Shown in pieces: positions 43,772-52,197 of a DNA stretch of 64,000 nucleotides. Source of the DNA: Chloroflexota bacterium. GTDB lineage: Bacteria > Chloroflexota > Anaerolineae > Anaerolineales > Villigracilaceae. Below the pieces are notes generated by a model, which was given only the letters and a program-made list of their open reading frames with translations, was not told the DNA's origin and ran no database searches. The stretch spans positions 62,001 to 126,000 of the forward strand of contig JACAEM010000025.1 of the NCBI GenBank assembly GCA_013388855.1. The letters run 5' to 3'. The translations under genes and the position numbers were made by a program. Within the stretch, counting starts at the first letter, position 1; each line of letters begins with the position of its first letter.

Positions 43772-44719
43772 ATGAGTGACCTGGTGCTCGAAGCCAAAGG
43801 GTTGACGAAACAATATGGGGACTTCGTTGCCGTGGATCATCTCGATCTCAGCATACGCCGGGGGGAGGTCTTCGGTTTGCTCGGTCCAAACGGCGCGGGC
43901 AAAACCACTACCATCCTCATGCTGCTTGGTCTCACCGAACCCACGGGCGGCGAAGTGAGTGTGCTGGGCTTCGACCCGGCGCGTCAGCCGTTAAGTGTGA
44001 AGAAGCGCGTCGGGTACATGCCCGATCAGGTCGGTTTTTACGATGACCTGACCGCGCGCGAAAACCTAATCTACATCGCCAAACTGAACGGGATTCCGCG
44101 CGACCAGATCAAACGCCGGGTGGAGGAGGCGATTGAACGCGTCCGCTTGAGTCATGTCATCGATCAGCGAACAGCCACTTTTTCACGCGGGATGCGTCAG
44201 CGTCTCGGGCTGGCGGATGTACTGATCAAGAATCCGCAGCTCATCATCATGGATGAACCGACTCAGGGCCTGGACCCGGAACTGGCCCATGAATTCCTGG
44301 ACCTGATCCACAGCCTGAAAACAGAGGGGACGACAATCCTGCTATCATCGCACCTGCTGCATCAGGTGCAGGCGATCTGTGATCGCGTGGGGTTGTTCAG
44401 CCAGGGGCGCATGGTTCTGCAAGGGACGGTCTCGGAACTGGCGCGCAAAGTGCTGGGCGGTGCGTATCGCATCCAACTGCAGGCAGAAGGACCCGCGGCA
44501 AAACTCCGCAAGGCGCTGGAGGGATTGCGGGATGTGAACGCCGTGGAGATGAATAACGGCGCGATTCAGATCGAGGCGCAGAAGGATGTGCGCGCCGACG
44601 CTGCCGAAGCCGTGATCCAGGCAGGCGGCAGATTGCAGGGCTTGAGCGTTGAAGCGCAAAGCCTGGATGACATTTACACGCGTTACTTCGAGGAGGTGCG
44701 GAATGAAAAAGTCAACTAA
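43772..44719 (+). CDS. ABC transporter ATP-binding protein (ABC-2 type)
   Basis: A 315-aa ATPase. Walker A is GPNGAGKTT, the signature is [14 protein letters not shown], Walker B is [13 protein letters not shown] and the H-loop ILLSSHLLH. The C-terminal extension of about 90 aa is typical of the drug/exporter ABC-2 subgroup. AAAGGAGG precedes the ATG at 43772. The permease start overlaps its end by 17 bases. It powers the truncated permease encoded next. Confidence 0.9.
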   Translation: MSDLVLEAKGLTKQYGDFVAVDHLDLSIRRGEVFGLLGPNGAGKTTTILMLLGLTEPTGGEVSVLGFDPARQPLSVKKRVGYMPDQVGFYDDLTARENLIYIAKLNGIPRDQIKRRVEEAIERVRLSHVIDQRTATFSRGMRQRLGLADVLIKNPQLIIMDEPTQGLDPELAHEFLDLIHSLKTEGTTILLSSHLLHQVQAICDRVGLFSQGRMVLQGTVSELARKVLGGAYRIQLQAEGPAAKLRKALEGLRDVNAVEMNNGAIQIEAQKDVRADAAEAVIQAGGRLQGLSVEAQSLDDIYTRYFEEVRNEKVN

Positions 44720-45596
44720 ACCGCTGAAGACCCGCGATGAACGCGAAGGTTCCCCGTGGACGGGGCTGGGCGCGGTGCTGACCAAGGAAATGGCAGACCA
44801 CCTCACCGGGGCTCGCATGTTGATTCTGGACGCGCTCGTGGTGCTGACAGCGGTCGGGACGATCTATACCGCCTTACAAAATATTCGACCGGGAGCGAAT
44901 AACGAGTTTCTCTATCTGCGGTTGTTTACCACTGCCCAGGAGCCGTTACCCGCCTTCGTGTTCTTTTTGGCGATCCTGGTGCCGCTGATTGCCATCGCGC
45001 TAAGTTTCGATTCGATCAACGGTGAGTTCAACCGCCGAACACTTTCGCGCATTCTAGCCCAGCCGGTTTATCGCGACGCACTGCTGATGGGCAAATTCCT
45101 GGGCGGCTTGATGACCCTGACGATGGTCTTCTCGGCGATCTGGCTGTTGATCTTCGGCATCGGCATTCTGCGGCTGGGCGTCCCGCCGACGGCAGAGGAG
45201 ACCGGGCGCGCGCTGTGGTTCCTGCTCGGCACGATTTTCTACGGCGGTATCTGGATGGCGCTGGCGATGTTGTTCTCGACCGTGTTCCGTTCCTCGGCGA
45301 CCGCCGCGCTGGCTTCGATTGCGGTGTGGGCGTTCTTCATCTTCTTCTGGAACATCGTGGTTGGGCTGGTCACGCCGCTGCTGGCGCCGGACCAGATCAC
45401 TAACCTTGAACAGTTGGTGGCGGCGAGTCAATCGCAAATGGTGCTGACACGCATCTCACCCCTTACACTCTACGCGGACATTGCCACGATCATGCTCCAG
45501 CCGACCGAACGATTCCTCGGCTTCGTCCTGCCCGTCCAATTGGACCGCGCCATCGAGGCCCCGTTGCCGCTCGCCCAAAGCGTGCTGGTCATCTAG
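44703..45596 (+). CDS. ABC-2 permease, truncated by an in-frame TAG
   Basis: The protein of 297 aa has a basic N-terminus and about five membrane helices, with the substrate unknown. It ends at TAG (45594-45596). The same frame continues without a break for 28 codons to TGA at 45681-45683, encoding PQLTGLIAATILLFALSYVL and ending FQRQEIRA. That is the normal last helix and end of this permease family. The expected residue at the stop is Trp (TGG to TAG). The intact protein would be 326 aa. It is either a real recent nonsense mutation, a sequencing or assembly error, or a suppressed stop. The start overlaps the ATPase gene, so the pair is co-translated. Confidence 0.8.
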   Translation: MKKSTKPLKTRDEREGSPWTGLGAVLTKEMADHLTGARMLILDALVVLTAVGTIYTALQNIRPGANNEFLYLRLFTTAQEPLPAFVFFLAILVPLIAIALSFDSINGEFNRRTLSRILAQPVYRDALLMGKFLGGLMTLTMVFSAIWLLIFGIGILRLGVPPTAEETGRALWFLLGTIFYGGIWMALAMLFSTVFRSSATAALASIAVWAFFIFFWNIVVGLVTPLLAPDQITNLEQLVAASQSQMVLTRISPLTLYADIATIMLQPTERFLGFVLPVQLDRAIEAPLPLAQSVLVI

Positions 45597-45683
45597 CCCC
45601 AACTCACGGGTCTCATCGCCGCGACGATTCTACTGTTTGCGCTGAGTTATGTGCTGTTCCAGCGACAGGAGATCCGGGCATGA
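45597..45683 (+). pseudogene. Detached C-terminal helix of the permease
   Basis: This continues the permease frame beyond the TAG for 28 codons, ending in TGA. It encodes one hydrophobic helix and the FQRQEIRA end. It has no start codon or ribosome site of its own, so it is lost from the protein unless the stop is suppressed. Confidence 0.8.
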
Positions 45684-45689
45684 TTTATG

Positions 45690-45724
45690 CAGGCTTCCGA
45701 AGTCTTAAATACTTCGGAAGCCTG
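45690..45724. terminator. Hairpin, CTTCCGAAG type (copy 3)
   Basis: A perfect 14-bp stem, CAGGCTTCCGAAGT (45690-45703) with ACTTCGGAAGCCTG (45711-45724), loop CTTAAAT. It begins 6 nt after the full-length permease stop, which supports that TGA being the ancestral end. The flanking A/T-rich stretch is weak as a T-run. It lies between convergent genes. Confidence 0.8.
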
Positions 45725-45773
45725 ATTATTATGCCATCTGCCCGACAATTAATCCGACTCGTATGAGGCGTGA

Positions 45774-46691
45774 TTATTTTCGCATTACTGTCCGCCAGAT
45801 GGCGGGAGCAATATGCGTTAAGTCGCTCATCCCGCGCGTGAAATCCTCGCGTGCCTTTTTCTCTCCGATCACCAGCGCCGGGACCATTGCATCCGTGTGC
45901 TTGCGCGTCGAAAGGTCCTCCATGTTGCCGTGGTCAGAGGTGACAAGTATCAGCAGGTCTTCGCCCATTTCTTCCAACACCCCGCCTAGCACGCCATCGA
46001 ATGTCTCCATTAACTCAACAGCAGTATCCATTTGCTGTTTGTGACCGGCATAATCGCTTGCCCAATATTCGAAGAGGGAGAAGTCGCACTCTTTTGCAAG
46101 CGCGGCAAGTTTCCGCCCCGCCTGACGCGGTTCCAGGATGGGCGCTTCGGGAAATCCAAGCATGGTCCGCCAGCCTTCGCCGGTGAAATCGGCTGAGAGC
46201 GCGCGTCCCGCGAAATAATCATCGTGTTTGAACAGCTCGAGCCCGGCATTTATCACAGCCAGCGGAATGGATGAATACAGCCGTTTTCCTGAATCGATGC
46301 CGTGAAAATAGCGCGGCGGATAGGCATTGAGCAGGGCTGTTCGCTTCCCCTCTTTCATGAAACGCGAAAACAGAGTACCGTCGTTTAAATAAGCTGCGAC
46401 CTCGGGGTTGGGCTTTGGCCCGTAGTGGTAGCCAATCTCCGCTGGAATATTTTTCCCGGTCAACAAAATGGCTTGTCCCGTCGCTGATTGCGGCAAACCG
46501 TCCACGCCAACCGCTGGATCGATGGCAAGCAACGTGGCGCGTTCGCCTGTAAACGGGGCAGATTCTTTCAGGAACGACCTTCCACCCAATATTGCATGTA
46601 GATTTGGCATCTTGGCGCGCGCAAACGGATTAATGGTTGGATCATTTTTACCCAGACCGACCCCATCAAGAAAAAGGAACAGGACACGCAT
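45774..46691 (-). CDS. Phosphoglycerate-mutase-like metalloenzyme
   Basis: A 305-aa protein of the alkaline-phosphatase superfamily. LFLDGVGLGKNDP supplies the first metal Asp, and LVTSDHGNMEDLSTRKHTDA the second site with Asp-His and a later His, as in cofactor-independent phosphoglycerate mutase and phosphopentomutase. It is shorter than those mutases and lacks their inserted domain, so it is probably a phosphatase or phosphotransferase of unknown substrate. The ATG lies 8 nt after a -10 element shared with the divergent gene. Confidence 0.75.
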   Translation of the reverse strand: MRVLFLFLDGVGLGKNDPTINPFARAKMPNLHAILGGRSFLKESAPFTGERATLLAIDPAVGVDGLPQSATGQAILLTGKNIPAEIGYHYGPKPNPEVAAYLNDGTLFSRFMKEGKRTALLNAYPPRYFHGIDSGKRLYSSIPLAVINAGLELFKHDDYFAGRALSADFTGEGWRTMLGFPEAPILEPRQAGRKLAALAKECDFSLFEYWASDYAGHKQQMDTAVELMETFDGVLGGVLEEMGEDLLILVTSDHGNMEDLSTRKHTDAMVPALVIGEKKAREDFTRGMSDLTHIAPAIWRTVMRK

Positions 46692-46699
46692 AAGGCAGG

Positions 46700-46707
46700 A
46701 TTATAAT
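46700..46707. promoter_or_regulatory. Symmetric -10 shared by a divergent gene pair
   Basis: ATTATAAT is its own reverse complement and contains TATAAT on both strands. It ends 8 nt before the minus-strand ATG at 46691 and 12 nt before the plus-strand ATG at 46720. The whole divergent gap is only 28 nt, so both promoters must use this element. Both -35 regions are weak. Confidence 0.65.
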
Positions 46708-46719
46708 CGACGCATACCC

Positions 46720-47568
46720 ATGATCGACTTGAAGAAACTCAATGCGTATCGCACGCGGACTTTCAACCTGCCTCCGTCAAAGCGGCTTACCTCTCCTGCC
46801 CAGGCGTTGACCTTTGTCAACGCGCGCGGCTTTATTTATTTCTGGCCCATCAAAGGAATTGACCTGCCCAACCTGTGGACTGCTGTTGCCGGAGACCGTC
46901 CCGTCGCCGATGCTCACGATGACCCCGGTCACATTACATGGCGTTGGAAGGACAATGCGCTTGATAAACGGATTTGGTATTATGCGAAGGTCCTCCGCCG
47001 AAAGGCAACAATAATCTCGCTGGATGTGGCCCCATATTTTTATGCACTTTCGGAGAACTACGGCTCGCCGGAGGAGGATTACCTGCTTGCCTATGAAGAG
47101 GGACGATTATCACAAGCCGCAAAACAGGTTTATGAGGCTCTCCTAAAAGAAGGCGCGCTCAACACCCTTGACTTGCGTCGTGTAGCCAAGCTGACAAATG
47201 CCAAGGAATCGGAATTTAACAAAGCTTTGGAATTTCTGCAGGCGGATTTCAAAATACTCCCAGTCGGGGTGGCGGAGGTGGGTGCATGGAAATATGCATT
47301 TATCTACGAAATCGTCCCCAGACAATTCCCTGAATTGCCCGAACAAGCACGCAAGATCGGAGAAGGTGAAGCCCGAATGAAATTGGCGGAATTGTACTTC
47401 CGATCCGTGGGCGCGGCTCAAGAGAGGGATGTGGGTAAGCTCTTCGGCTGGAAAAGGGAGTTGGTAGCGAGGACAATCTCCGGTTTGATCGCGAAGCGGA
47501 AGTTGATCGAATCCGAACACTCGGAACAGAAAGGAAAGTGGCTGGTTCTGCCGGATTTAATCCGATGA
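46720..47568 (+). CDS. AlkZ-related winged-helix protein
   Basis: A 282-aa protein resembling the AlkZ/YcaQ family of DNA glycosylases that repair alkylated or cross-linked bases. PAQALTFVNARGFIYFWP and LDLRRVAKLTNAKESEFNKAL belong to winged-helix modules; the usual catalytic QxQ/QxD motif of YcaQ is not evident. It is therefore labelled AlkZ-related with unproven glycosylase activity. A much longer open frame from 46468 overlaps the neighbouring gene and is rejected. The short 5' leader suggests leaderless or near-leaderless translation. Confidence 0.65.
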   Translation: MIDLKKLNAYRTRTFNLPPSKRLTSPAQALTFVNARGFIYFWPIKGIDLPNLWTAVAGDRPVADAHDDPGHITWRWKDNALDKRIWYYAKVLRRKATIISLDVAPYFYALSENYGSPEEDYLLAYEEGRLSQAAKQVYEALLKEGALNTLDLRRVAKLTNAKESEFNKALEFLQADFKILPVGVAEVGAWKYAFIYEIVPRQFPELPEQARKIGEGEARMKLAELYFRSVGAAQERDVGKLFGWKRELVARTISGLIAKRKLIESEHSEQKGKWLVLPDLIR

Positions 47569-47596
47569 CCGTCAAGAAATTAATGTGACAGTCATC
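47564..47596 (+). terminator. Possible terminator hairpin over the stop codon
   Basis: GATGACCGTCA (47564-47574) and TGACAGTCATC (47586-47596) pair with one mismatch. The left arm includes the TGA of the AlkZ-related gene. No strong T-run follows. Confidence 0.4.
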
Positions 47597-47599
47597 TAC

Positions 47600-47628
47600 T
47601 TGTATTTAATCCGAAACTATTCCATAAT
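47600..47628 (+). promoter_or_regulatory. Promoter of the multiheme gene
   Basis: TTGTAT (47600-47605), a 17-nt spacer and CATAAT (47623-47628). GGAGG follows about 8 nt before the ATG at 47661. Confidence 0.55.
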
Positions 47629-47660
47629 AATTACATTACACTTTAGCAGGTGGAGGATCA

Positions 47661-49502
47661 ATGAGGCTCCCAGGGGATTATTTAGTGCAGCATTGGCGGG
47701 TTATGTATGTGAGTATCCTGCTTGTATATTGTGTTGTCCTGACATCCTGTAGCTCCATGGTAAATGCAAAAACTGTTACACCGGTGCCAACCTCCATTCC
47801 TGACGGTCCCATCTCAGTTGTTGTGCTGGATGAAAACGGGCAGCAATTGTCGAAATCCTTAATGCATCATATAGTTGTTGGCGTGAAAGATACTTGGCAA
47901 TCAGATGATTACGACAATGACAGGTTTGGGATTGATTCGTGCTGGGATGGTCAATCCATATCTGCGTGGGCGCCGGGTTATAAAGTTACCTTTGTTCCGT
48001 GTCGGAGCGATCAATTCTCTTATGAGGTAAGACTGGAGCCCCTGAATAAGAATGGGGCTTTGTACACCTCGTGGATGTCTGCTATAGGGGAATGTCAACG
48101 ATGTCATGTGGATGAGGTCGCAGAGTGGGGGGTATCAAGTCATGCCACGACGCTCCGTGATGGTTACTTTGAAACAATGTATAAGGGGAGTAGTCTAAAT
48201 GGAAATGTTAGCCAGCAAACCGATTGGGTAATTACTGCAAACGGTAGAATCCGTCTTCCTCCTAAGGATAAGGACTTAGTTACTTTTGCTGGCCCGGGTT
48301 TTCGCCTTGATTATCCTACGGAGAATGGAAATTGTAGCTATTGCCACATTCCCACCGCACAGGCAGGCACGGACTTGACGAAATTTTTTTATAGCGAAGG
48401 CGTTACGTGTGACGTTTGCCATAAAGTGTTGGGCGTGATGCTAGACGATACTGGATATCCATACTCAGACCGCCCCGGCGTGCTATCATTTACATTTCTT
48501 CCGCAACAATATGATCCCAATTTCTATATAGGGCCTTTTGCCAATACAATCACTTCTCAGGGAGAATTCCCAAAGATCATTTGCTCTCCGGTTTTTAGTG
48601 AAAGTACGTTTTGTGCAGCTTGTCATTATGGCAAGTTTTATAACATGGTGATCTATAATTCATACGGTGAATGGCTTGCTAGCCCATACAGTCAAAAAAT
48701 GGTGCGAAATGAGGGCGGCCAAGAGGTGGAGAATAAAGATTATCGTTCATGCCAAGACTGCCATATGTTAGTATCTGATCAGCTCCAAGACAAACTCCCC
48801 AGTGAGCGTGAGGCATGTTCCGCATCCAACCATGAATTTAGTGATTTCAATCACAATATGATGAGAAATGGGACTGAAAGCCAGTTGATCAAGGACGCCG
48901 CCTCTCTCACTATCGAATCGGAATATGTTGTTGAAACGAATTCGTTCCGCGTGATTGTCAAGACAACGAATGAGAAAGCAGGGCATAAATTCCCGACCGA
49001 TTCGCCTCTCCGTCATCTTATTTTGGTTGTGCAGGCAAGCGACGAACAAGGAAATTCATTGACGCAGATTGACGGTGGGACAATCCCGAACTGGGGTGGG
49101 GTGGTGCCGAATCCTCCACCAGGAATGAAGAATTATGGTGGGTTACCAGGGAAGATTTTTGCCAATCTGTTGGTGGATAAAGATACCAATATGTCTCCCG
49201 TTTCTGCTTATTGGAATCCCACGAAATATGCTTGGGTGGATGAAGTCACTGGTGCAACATCGGATACCCGACTTCCTCCTCTGCCTTTTCCAGGTGACCC
49301 TCGCTCGAATACAGACGAGAGTACGTATACTTTTACTATTCCTTCTGCCGGTAATATAAATATTAGTGTCGAGTTGATTTATCGATATGCGTTCATTGAA
49401 CTGGTCCGGCAAAAAGGCTGGCAGAGACCTGACCTTGTCGTCACATTGAAAAACTGTATGGTCGATCCTAAAAACATTGAAACTTTGAAATGCAATCCTT
49501 AA
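47661..49502 (+). CDS. Pentaheme cytochrome c-like lipoprotein
   Basis: A 613-aa protein. The N-terminus has a hydrophobic helix and a lipobox-like VVLTSC, so it is probably anchored outside the membrane. Five CxxCH heme sites are at residues about 145, 225, 250, 318 and 364 (CQRCH, CSYCH, CDVCH, CAACH, CQDCH). The spacing resembles the cytochrome c554 family, which carries electrons from small nitrogen compounds. The C-terminal 200 residues look beta-rich (GHKFPTDSPLRHLILVVQAS). No partner oxidoreductase lies nearby. The gene is visibly AT-richer than its neighbours, with its own promoter, which could indicate transfer. Confidence 0.8.
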   Translation: MRLPGDYLVQHWRVMYVSILLVYCVVLTSCSSMVNAKTVTPVPTSIPDGPISVVVLDENGQQLSKSLMHHIVVGVKDTWQSDDYDNDRFGIDSCWDGQSISAWAPGYKVTFVPCRSDQFSYEVRLEPLNKNGALYTSWMSAIGECQRCHVDEVAEWGVSSHATTLRDGYFETMYKGSSLNGNVSQQTDWVITANGRIRLPPKDKDLVTFAGPGFRLDYPTENGNCSYCHIPTAQAGTDLTKFFYSEGVTCDVCHKVLGVMLDDTGYPYSDRPGVLSFTFLPQQYDPNFYIGPFANTITSQGEFPKIICSPVFSESTFCAACHYGKFYNMVIYNSYGEWLASPYSQKMVRNEGGQEVENKDYRSCQDCHMLVSDQLQDKLPSEREACSASNHEFSDFNHNMMRNGTESQLIKDAASLTIESEYVVETNSFRVIVKTTNEKAGHKFPTDSPLRHLILVVQASDEQGNSLTQIDGGTIPNWGGVVPNPPPGMKNYGGLPGKIFANLLVDKDTNMSPVSAYWNPTKYAWVDEVTGATSDTRLPPLPFPGDPRSNTDESTYTFTIPSAGNINISVELIYRYAFIELVRQKGWQRPDLVVTLKNCMVDPKNIETLKCNP

Positions 49503-49507
49503 TCTCC

Positions 49508-49538
49508 TTGAAACCCTGCCTCCTCTTTTTCGTATAAT
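49508..49538 (+). promoter_or_regulatory. Promoter of the LiaI/LiaF-like operon
   Basis: TTGAAA (49508-49513), a 19-nt spacer and TATAAT (49533-49538), followed by AAAGGAG at 49561-49567 and the ATG at 49576. Confidence 0.55.
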
Positions 49539-49575
49539 GTAATTGGACTTTCACGCGACAAAAGGAGAATGAACT

Positions 49576-50106
49576 ATGAGACAAAATCGTTCCAATCTTG
49601 CCCTGGGTATCATCCTGCTTGTGATTGGTGGATGGCTTCTCGTCACCCGGCAGGTGCCTTCCATTCAGGAGTGGCTGGACGCCAATTTCACTTGGCCCAT
49701 GTACACGATCGGCGCAGGGTTGGTCGTGTTGCTTATCGGTTTAATCACCGGGGCCCCTGGCATGGCTATCCCTGCATCCATCATTGCAGGCATTGGCGGG
49801 ATTCTGTACTACCAGAATAGCACGGACAACTTCGGTTCCTGGTCCTATATGTGGACGCTCATCCCCGGTTTTGTCGGGGTGGGGACCATCCTGGCAGGGC
49901 TGCTCGGTGAGAACACGCGCCGAAATCTGGGGCATGGCTTGCGCCTCATCGTAACCAGTACCGTTCTATTCCTCATCTTTGCCACGTTCTTTGGCGGGCT
50001 GTCCATTTTGGGTGAATACGGCTTGCCAATCCTCCTGATCCTGTTGGGTGTGTATGTCCTTGCCAGTGGATTTTTGAGGAGAGGAGGAAACCATGAGGCG
50101 CGATAG
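49576..50106 (+). CDS. DUF5668/LiaI-like membrane protein
   Basis: A 176-aa protein with about five hydrophobic helices, beginning NLALGIILLVIGGWLLVTRQ. The repeated LGIILL-type helix pairs match the LiaI/LiaF-TM (DUF5668-like) group. The ATG at 49576 follows AAAGGAG with 8-nt spacing; an ATG 7 nt upstream is in another frame. The next start overlaps its end by 14 bases. Confidence 0.7.
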   Translation: MRQNRSNLALGIILLVIGGWLLVTRQVPSIQEWLDANFTWPMYTIGAGLVVLLIGLITGAPGMAIPASIIAGIGGILYYQNSTDNFGSWSYMWTLIPGFVGVGTILAGLLGENTRRNLGHGLRLIVTSTVLFLIFATFFGGLSILGEYGLPILLILLGVYVLASGFLRRGGNHEAR

Positions 50107-50875
50107 TCTCTTTTGGGGAGGAGCGCTCATCCTTTTCGGTGTGCTGTTCCTGCTCCAGACGCAAAACATCATTCCAAGCATTTTCCCCTATCTCTGGCCC
50201 TTGGCGCTGATCCTCTTTGGCGGCTGGCTGATTCTGAGTGCCTTTTGGAAACCCGCTCAGTCGGAAGAAGATACCTTCTCGATACCCATCGGTCAGGCAA
50301 AAAATATCAAATATCGATTTTCGCATGGCGCGGGGCAGATTGCAATCGGTGGTGGAGCGCCTGCCGGGCTGGCGCTTGTCGGTTCGTCGGCGACCGGGAT
50401 GAACTGGTCGAGTCAATTAAACGGAGACAGGCTCGATGTCAAGATCGAGGCGGGCGCGTCCTTCGTCCCCTTTGTCGGTCCATCGGAGGGAGTCTGGCGA
50501 TTTCAACTCGCGCAGAATATCCCGGTGACCTTGAAGGTGGAAACGGGAGCAAGCCAGCTTGACATGGATCTGACGGATGTGCAAGCCACATTCATCGAAT
50601 TGGAAACCGGCGCCAGCAGCACAAACGTGATCCTGCCCGCACGCGGCGCCTCTCTTTTGGAACTGGAGGCAGGTATGGCTTCGGTCAATCTCCGCGTTCC
50701 CAATGGGACCGCAGCGCGCATCCGCGTGAAGGAGGGATTGACCTCGTTGAACGTGGATACGAACCGTTTCCCGCAATTGGATTCGGGTATGTACCAATCT
50801 GCCGATTTTGATACGGCTGTGGATCGCGCCGAGATTAATATCGAAACAGGACTTGGCTCGATCTCGGTGAAATAA
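50093..50875 (+). CDS. LiaF-like protein: membrane helices plus beta-stack domain
   Basis: A 260-aa protein. Residues 1-50 contain two helices of the DUF5668 type (LFWGGALILFGVLFLLQ). From about 75 to 260 there is a beta-rich toast-rack/DUF4097-like domain with short repeats (LKVETGASQLDMDLTD, ELETGASSTNVILPA). LiaF proteins restrain a two-component system responding to envelope stress, but no LiaS/LiaR pair is present here. It is the middle gene of three overlapping or adjacent genes. Confidence 0.72.
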   Translation: MRRDSLFWGGALILFGVLFLLQTQNIIPSIFPYLWPLALILFGGWLILSAFWKPAQSEEDTFSIPIGQAKNIKYRFSHGAGQIAIGGGAPAGLALVGSSATGMNWSSQLNGDRLDVKIEAGASFVPFVGPSEGVWRFQLAQNIPVTLKVETGASQLDMDLTDVQATFIELETGASSTNVILPARGASLLELEAGMASVNLRVPNGTAARIRVKEGLTSLNVDTNRFPQLDSGMYQSADFDTAVDRAEINIETGLGSISVK

Positions 50876-50885
50876 GGAGACTGCC

Positions 50886-51518
50886 ATGAGACGATATGAC
50901 CCTCGATTGATCATTGGTGTGTTGCTGGTGCTCGGCGGCTTGCTTGCCCTGCTCGACACCATGGGGATCATCTCCAATGCAAGTGGGATATTTTGGGGTT
51001 TGATTTTCGGAGCGGGAGGTCTGATCTTCCTCTTTATGTTGGTGAATCATCGCAGCAACGTGTGGGCGGCTTTCCCTGCTTTCACGTTGCTTGGTCTGGC
51101 GGTGCAAGCCTTCCTGCCGGAGTCGCTGGAGGCGTTCGACAGACTGGTCTTCTTTGCCGGGCTTAGTCTGGGCTTTTGGTGGGTCTACTTGACGGATGTA
51201 AAGAGCCATTGGTGGGCGATCATTCCGGGCGGAGCATTGCTCACACTTGGAGCGGCCTCAGCATTGGGCGATATCACCGGCAGGGACACGGGAGGTTTTT
51301 TCTTCCTCGGTCTGGGGCTCACCTTCATATTAGTCGCTTTGTTGCCTGGCGGCGGAGACCGATCCTGGTCGTTGGTCCCTGGCGCTATGCTTTTACTGTT
51401 TGGCGCGATCCTTGGTACTTCACTGGGGAATCTTGCCGATTACATCTGGCCCGCCGTCCTGATCCTGTTAGGTGGCTTTTTTGTACTTCGCTTCTTCAGA
51501 GGATCATCCCCTGGCTAA
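50886..51518 (+). CDS. DUF5668-type multi-pass membrane protein
   Basis: A 210-aa protein with six or seven hydrophobic helices, starting DPRLIIGVLLVLGGLLALLD and repeating the same two-helix unit later (WPAVLILLGGFFVLRFF). It begins 10 nt after the LiaF-like gene, completing a three-gene operon closed by a strong terminator. Function unknown; a membrane stress-sensing or scaffold role is inferred from the neighbours. Confidence 0.68.
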   Translation: MRRYDPRLIIGVLLVLGGLLALLDTMGIISNASGIFWGLIFGAGGLIFLFMLVNHRSNVWAAFPAFTLLGLAVQAFLPESLEAFDRLVFFAGLSLGFWWVYLTDVKSHWWAIIPGGALLTLGAASALGDITGRDTGGFFFLGLGLTFILVALLPGGGDRSWSLVPGAMLLLFGAILGTSLGNLADYIWPAVLILLGGFFVLRFFRGSSPG

Positions 51519-51535
51519 ATACTCCGAATCGAACC

Positions 51536-51566
51536 AAAAACGGGAGCGCCAAGCGCTCCCGTTTTT
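51536..51566. terminator. Strong bidirectional terminator
   Basis: A perfect 14-bp stem, AAAAACGGGAGCGC (51536-51549) with GCGCTCCCGTTTTT (51553-51566), loop CAA, between convergent genes. Confidence 0.92.
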
Positions 51567-51592
51567 ATACCTGCCCTCTCCGGAGGTATTCA

Positions 51593-52069
51593 CTACGGTT
51601 GTTTTTCCCGCATTCCTTGAACAAGGATGGATTTTACCTGCTCGTGCGCGTCTTTCCACCGGGAGGAGACGCCGTTCGCAAGCCGCTCTAAAATCTCCCT
51701 GCCTGCTTCGGGATGTTCGCGACAGAACTTGCGGAGATCCCTGCCCCGAATGCGGAACGCCTCCAAATCCTCGATTGCTGTGGCGGAGGATGTATATTCA
51801 CTGCTGCCAACCACAGCAGACCAGCCGAAAATACCGTCTTTTTCCAAATGCGATATTGTGATCGGAGTCCCATCGTATGGCTTATAGGAAACCTCCACCT
51901 TTCCTTTTAGGATTAAGTAGATATGATCTGCCGGCATGCCTTGTCTGAGGACAATCGTTCCAGCCTGACAGGAAAATGGTTCGAGTAATGGCTGAAACAT
52001 GTCCATAAGCTCTTCTTCAATGCCGGTAAAAATTGCCAATCGATACAAAGCGGGTAACCTTTTGAGCAT
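51593..52069 (-). CDS. Stand-alone cyclic-nucleotide-binding domain protein
   Basis: A 158-aa protein that is nearly all a CRP/cNMP-binding beta-barrel (GTIVLRQGMPADHIYLILKG, FGWSAVVGSSEYTSSATA), plus a C-terminal helix. There is no DNA-binding winged helix. The GEWSLI-type cAMP pocket sequence is replaced by FGWSAV with no RSA motif, so ligand binding is uncertain. The start at 52069 follows GAGGG; a longer frame to 52150 is rejected. It is divergent from TlpA-OsmC. Confidence 0.75.
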   Translation of the reverse strand: MLKRLPALYRLAIFTGIEEELMDMFQPLLEPFSCQAGTIVLRQGMPADHIYLILKGKVEVSYKPYDGTPITISHLEKDGIFGWSAVVGSSEYTSSATAIEDLEAFRIRGRDLRKFCREHPEAGREILERLANGVSSRWKDAHEQVKSILVQGMREKQP

Positions 52070-52135
52070 GTTAACCCTCAGACAATGCCCATTCCAGTGG
52101 CGAATATCACATTTTGCATGACATTTATCCCGACT

Positions 52136-52165
52136 TTGAGCGTGACTCACTTGGCGAGGTATACT
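52136..52165 (+). promoter_or_regulatory. Promoter of tlpA-osmC
   Basis: TTGAGC (52136-52141), an 18-nt spacer and TATACT (52160-52165), giving a leader of about 25 nt before the ATG at 52198. Confidence 0.6.
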
Positions 52166-52197
52166 TACCGCAACTTAAAGCGTCCAAGAACAAAAGT

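Noticed and set aside
45594-45596. TAG read as pyrrolysine
   Set aside because: A Trp is expected here by family pattern and nothing in the window suggests pyrrolysine machinery; nonsense mutation or sequence error is simpler.
46468-46719. N-terminal extension of the AlkZ-related protein
   Set aside because: It would overlap the divergent metalloenzyme gene by over 200 bases; the ATG at 46720 next to the shared -10 fits better.
52070-52135. CRP-type operator (a TGTGAT half-site on the minus strand) between the cNMP-domain and tlpA genes
   Set aside because: Only one half-site is visible and the local CRP-like protein has no DNA-binding domain.
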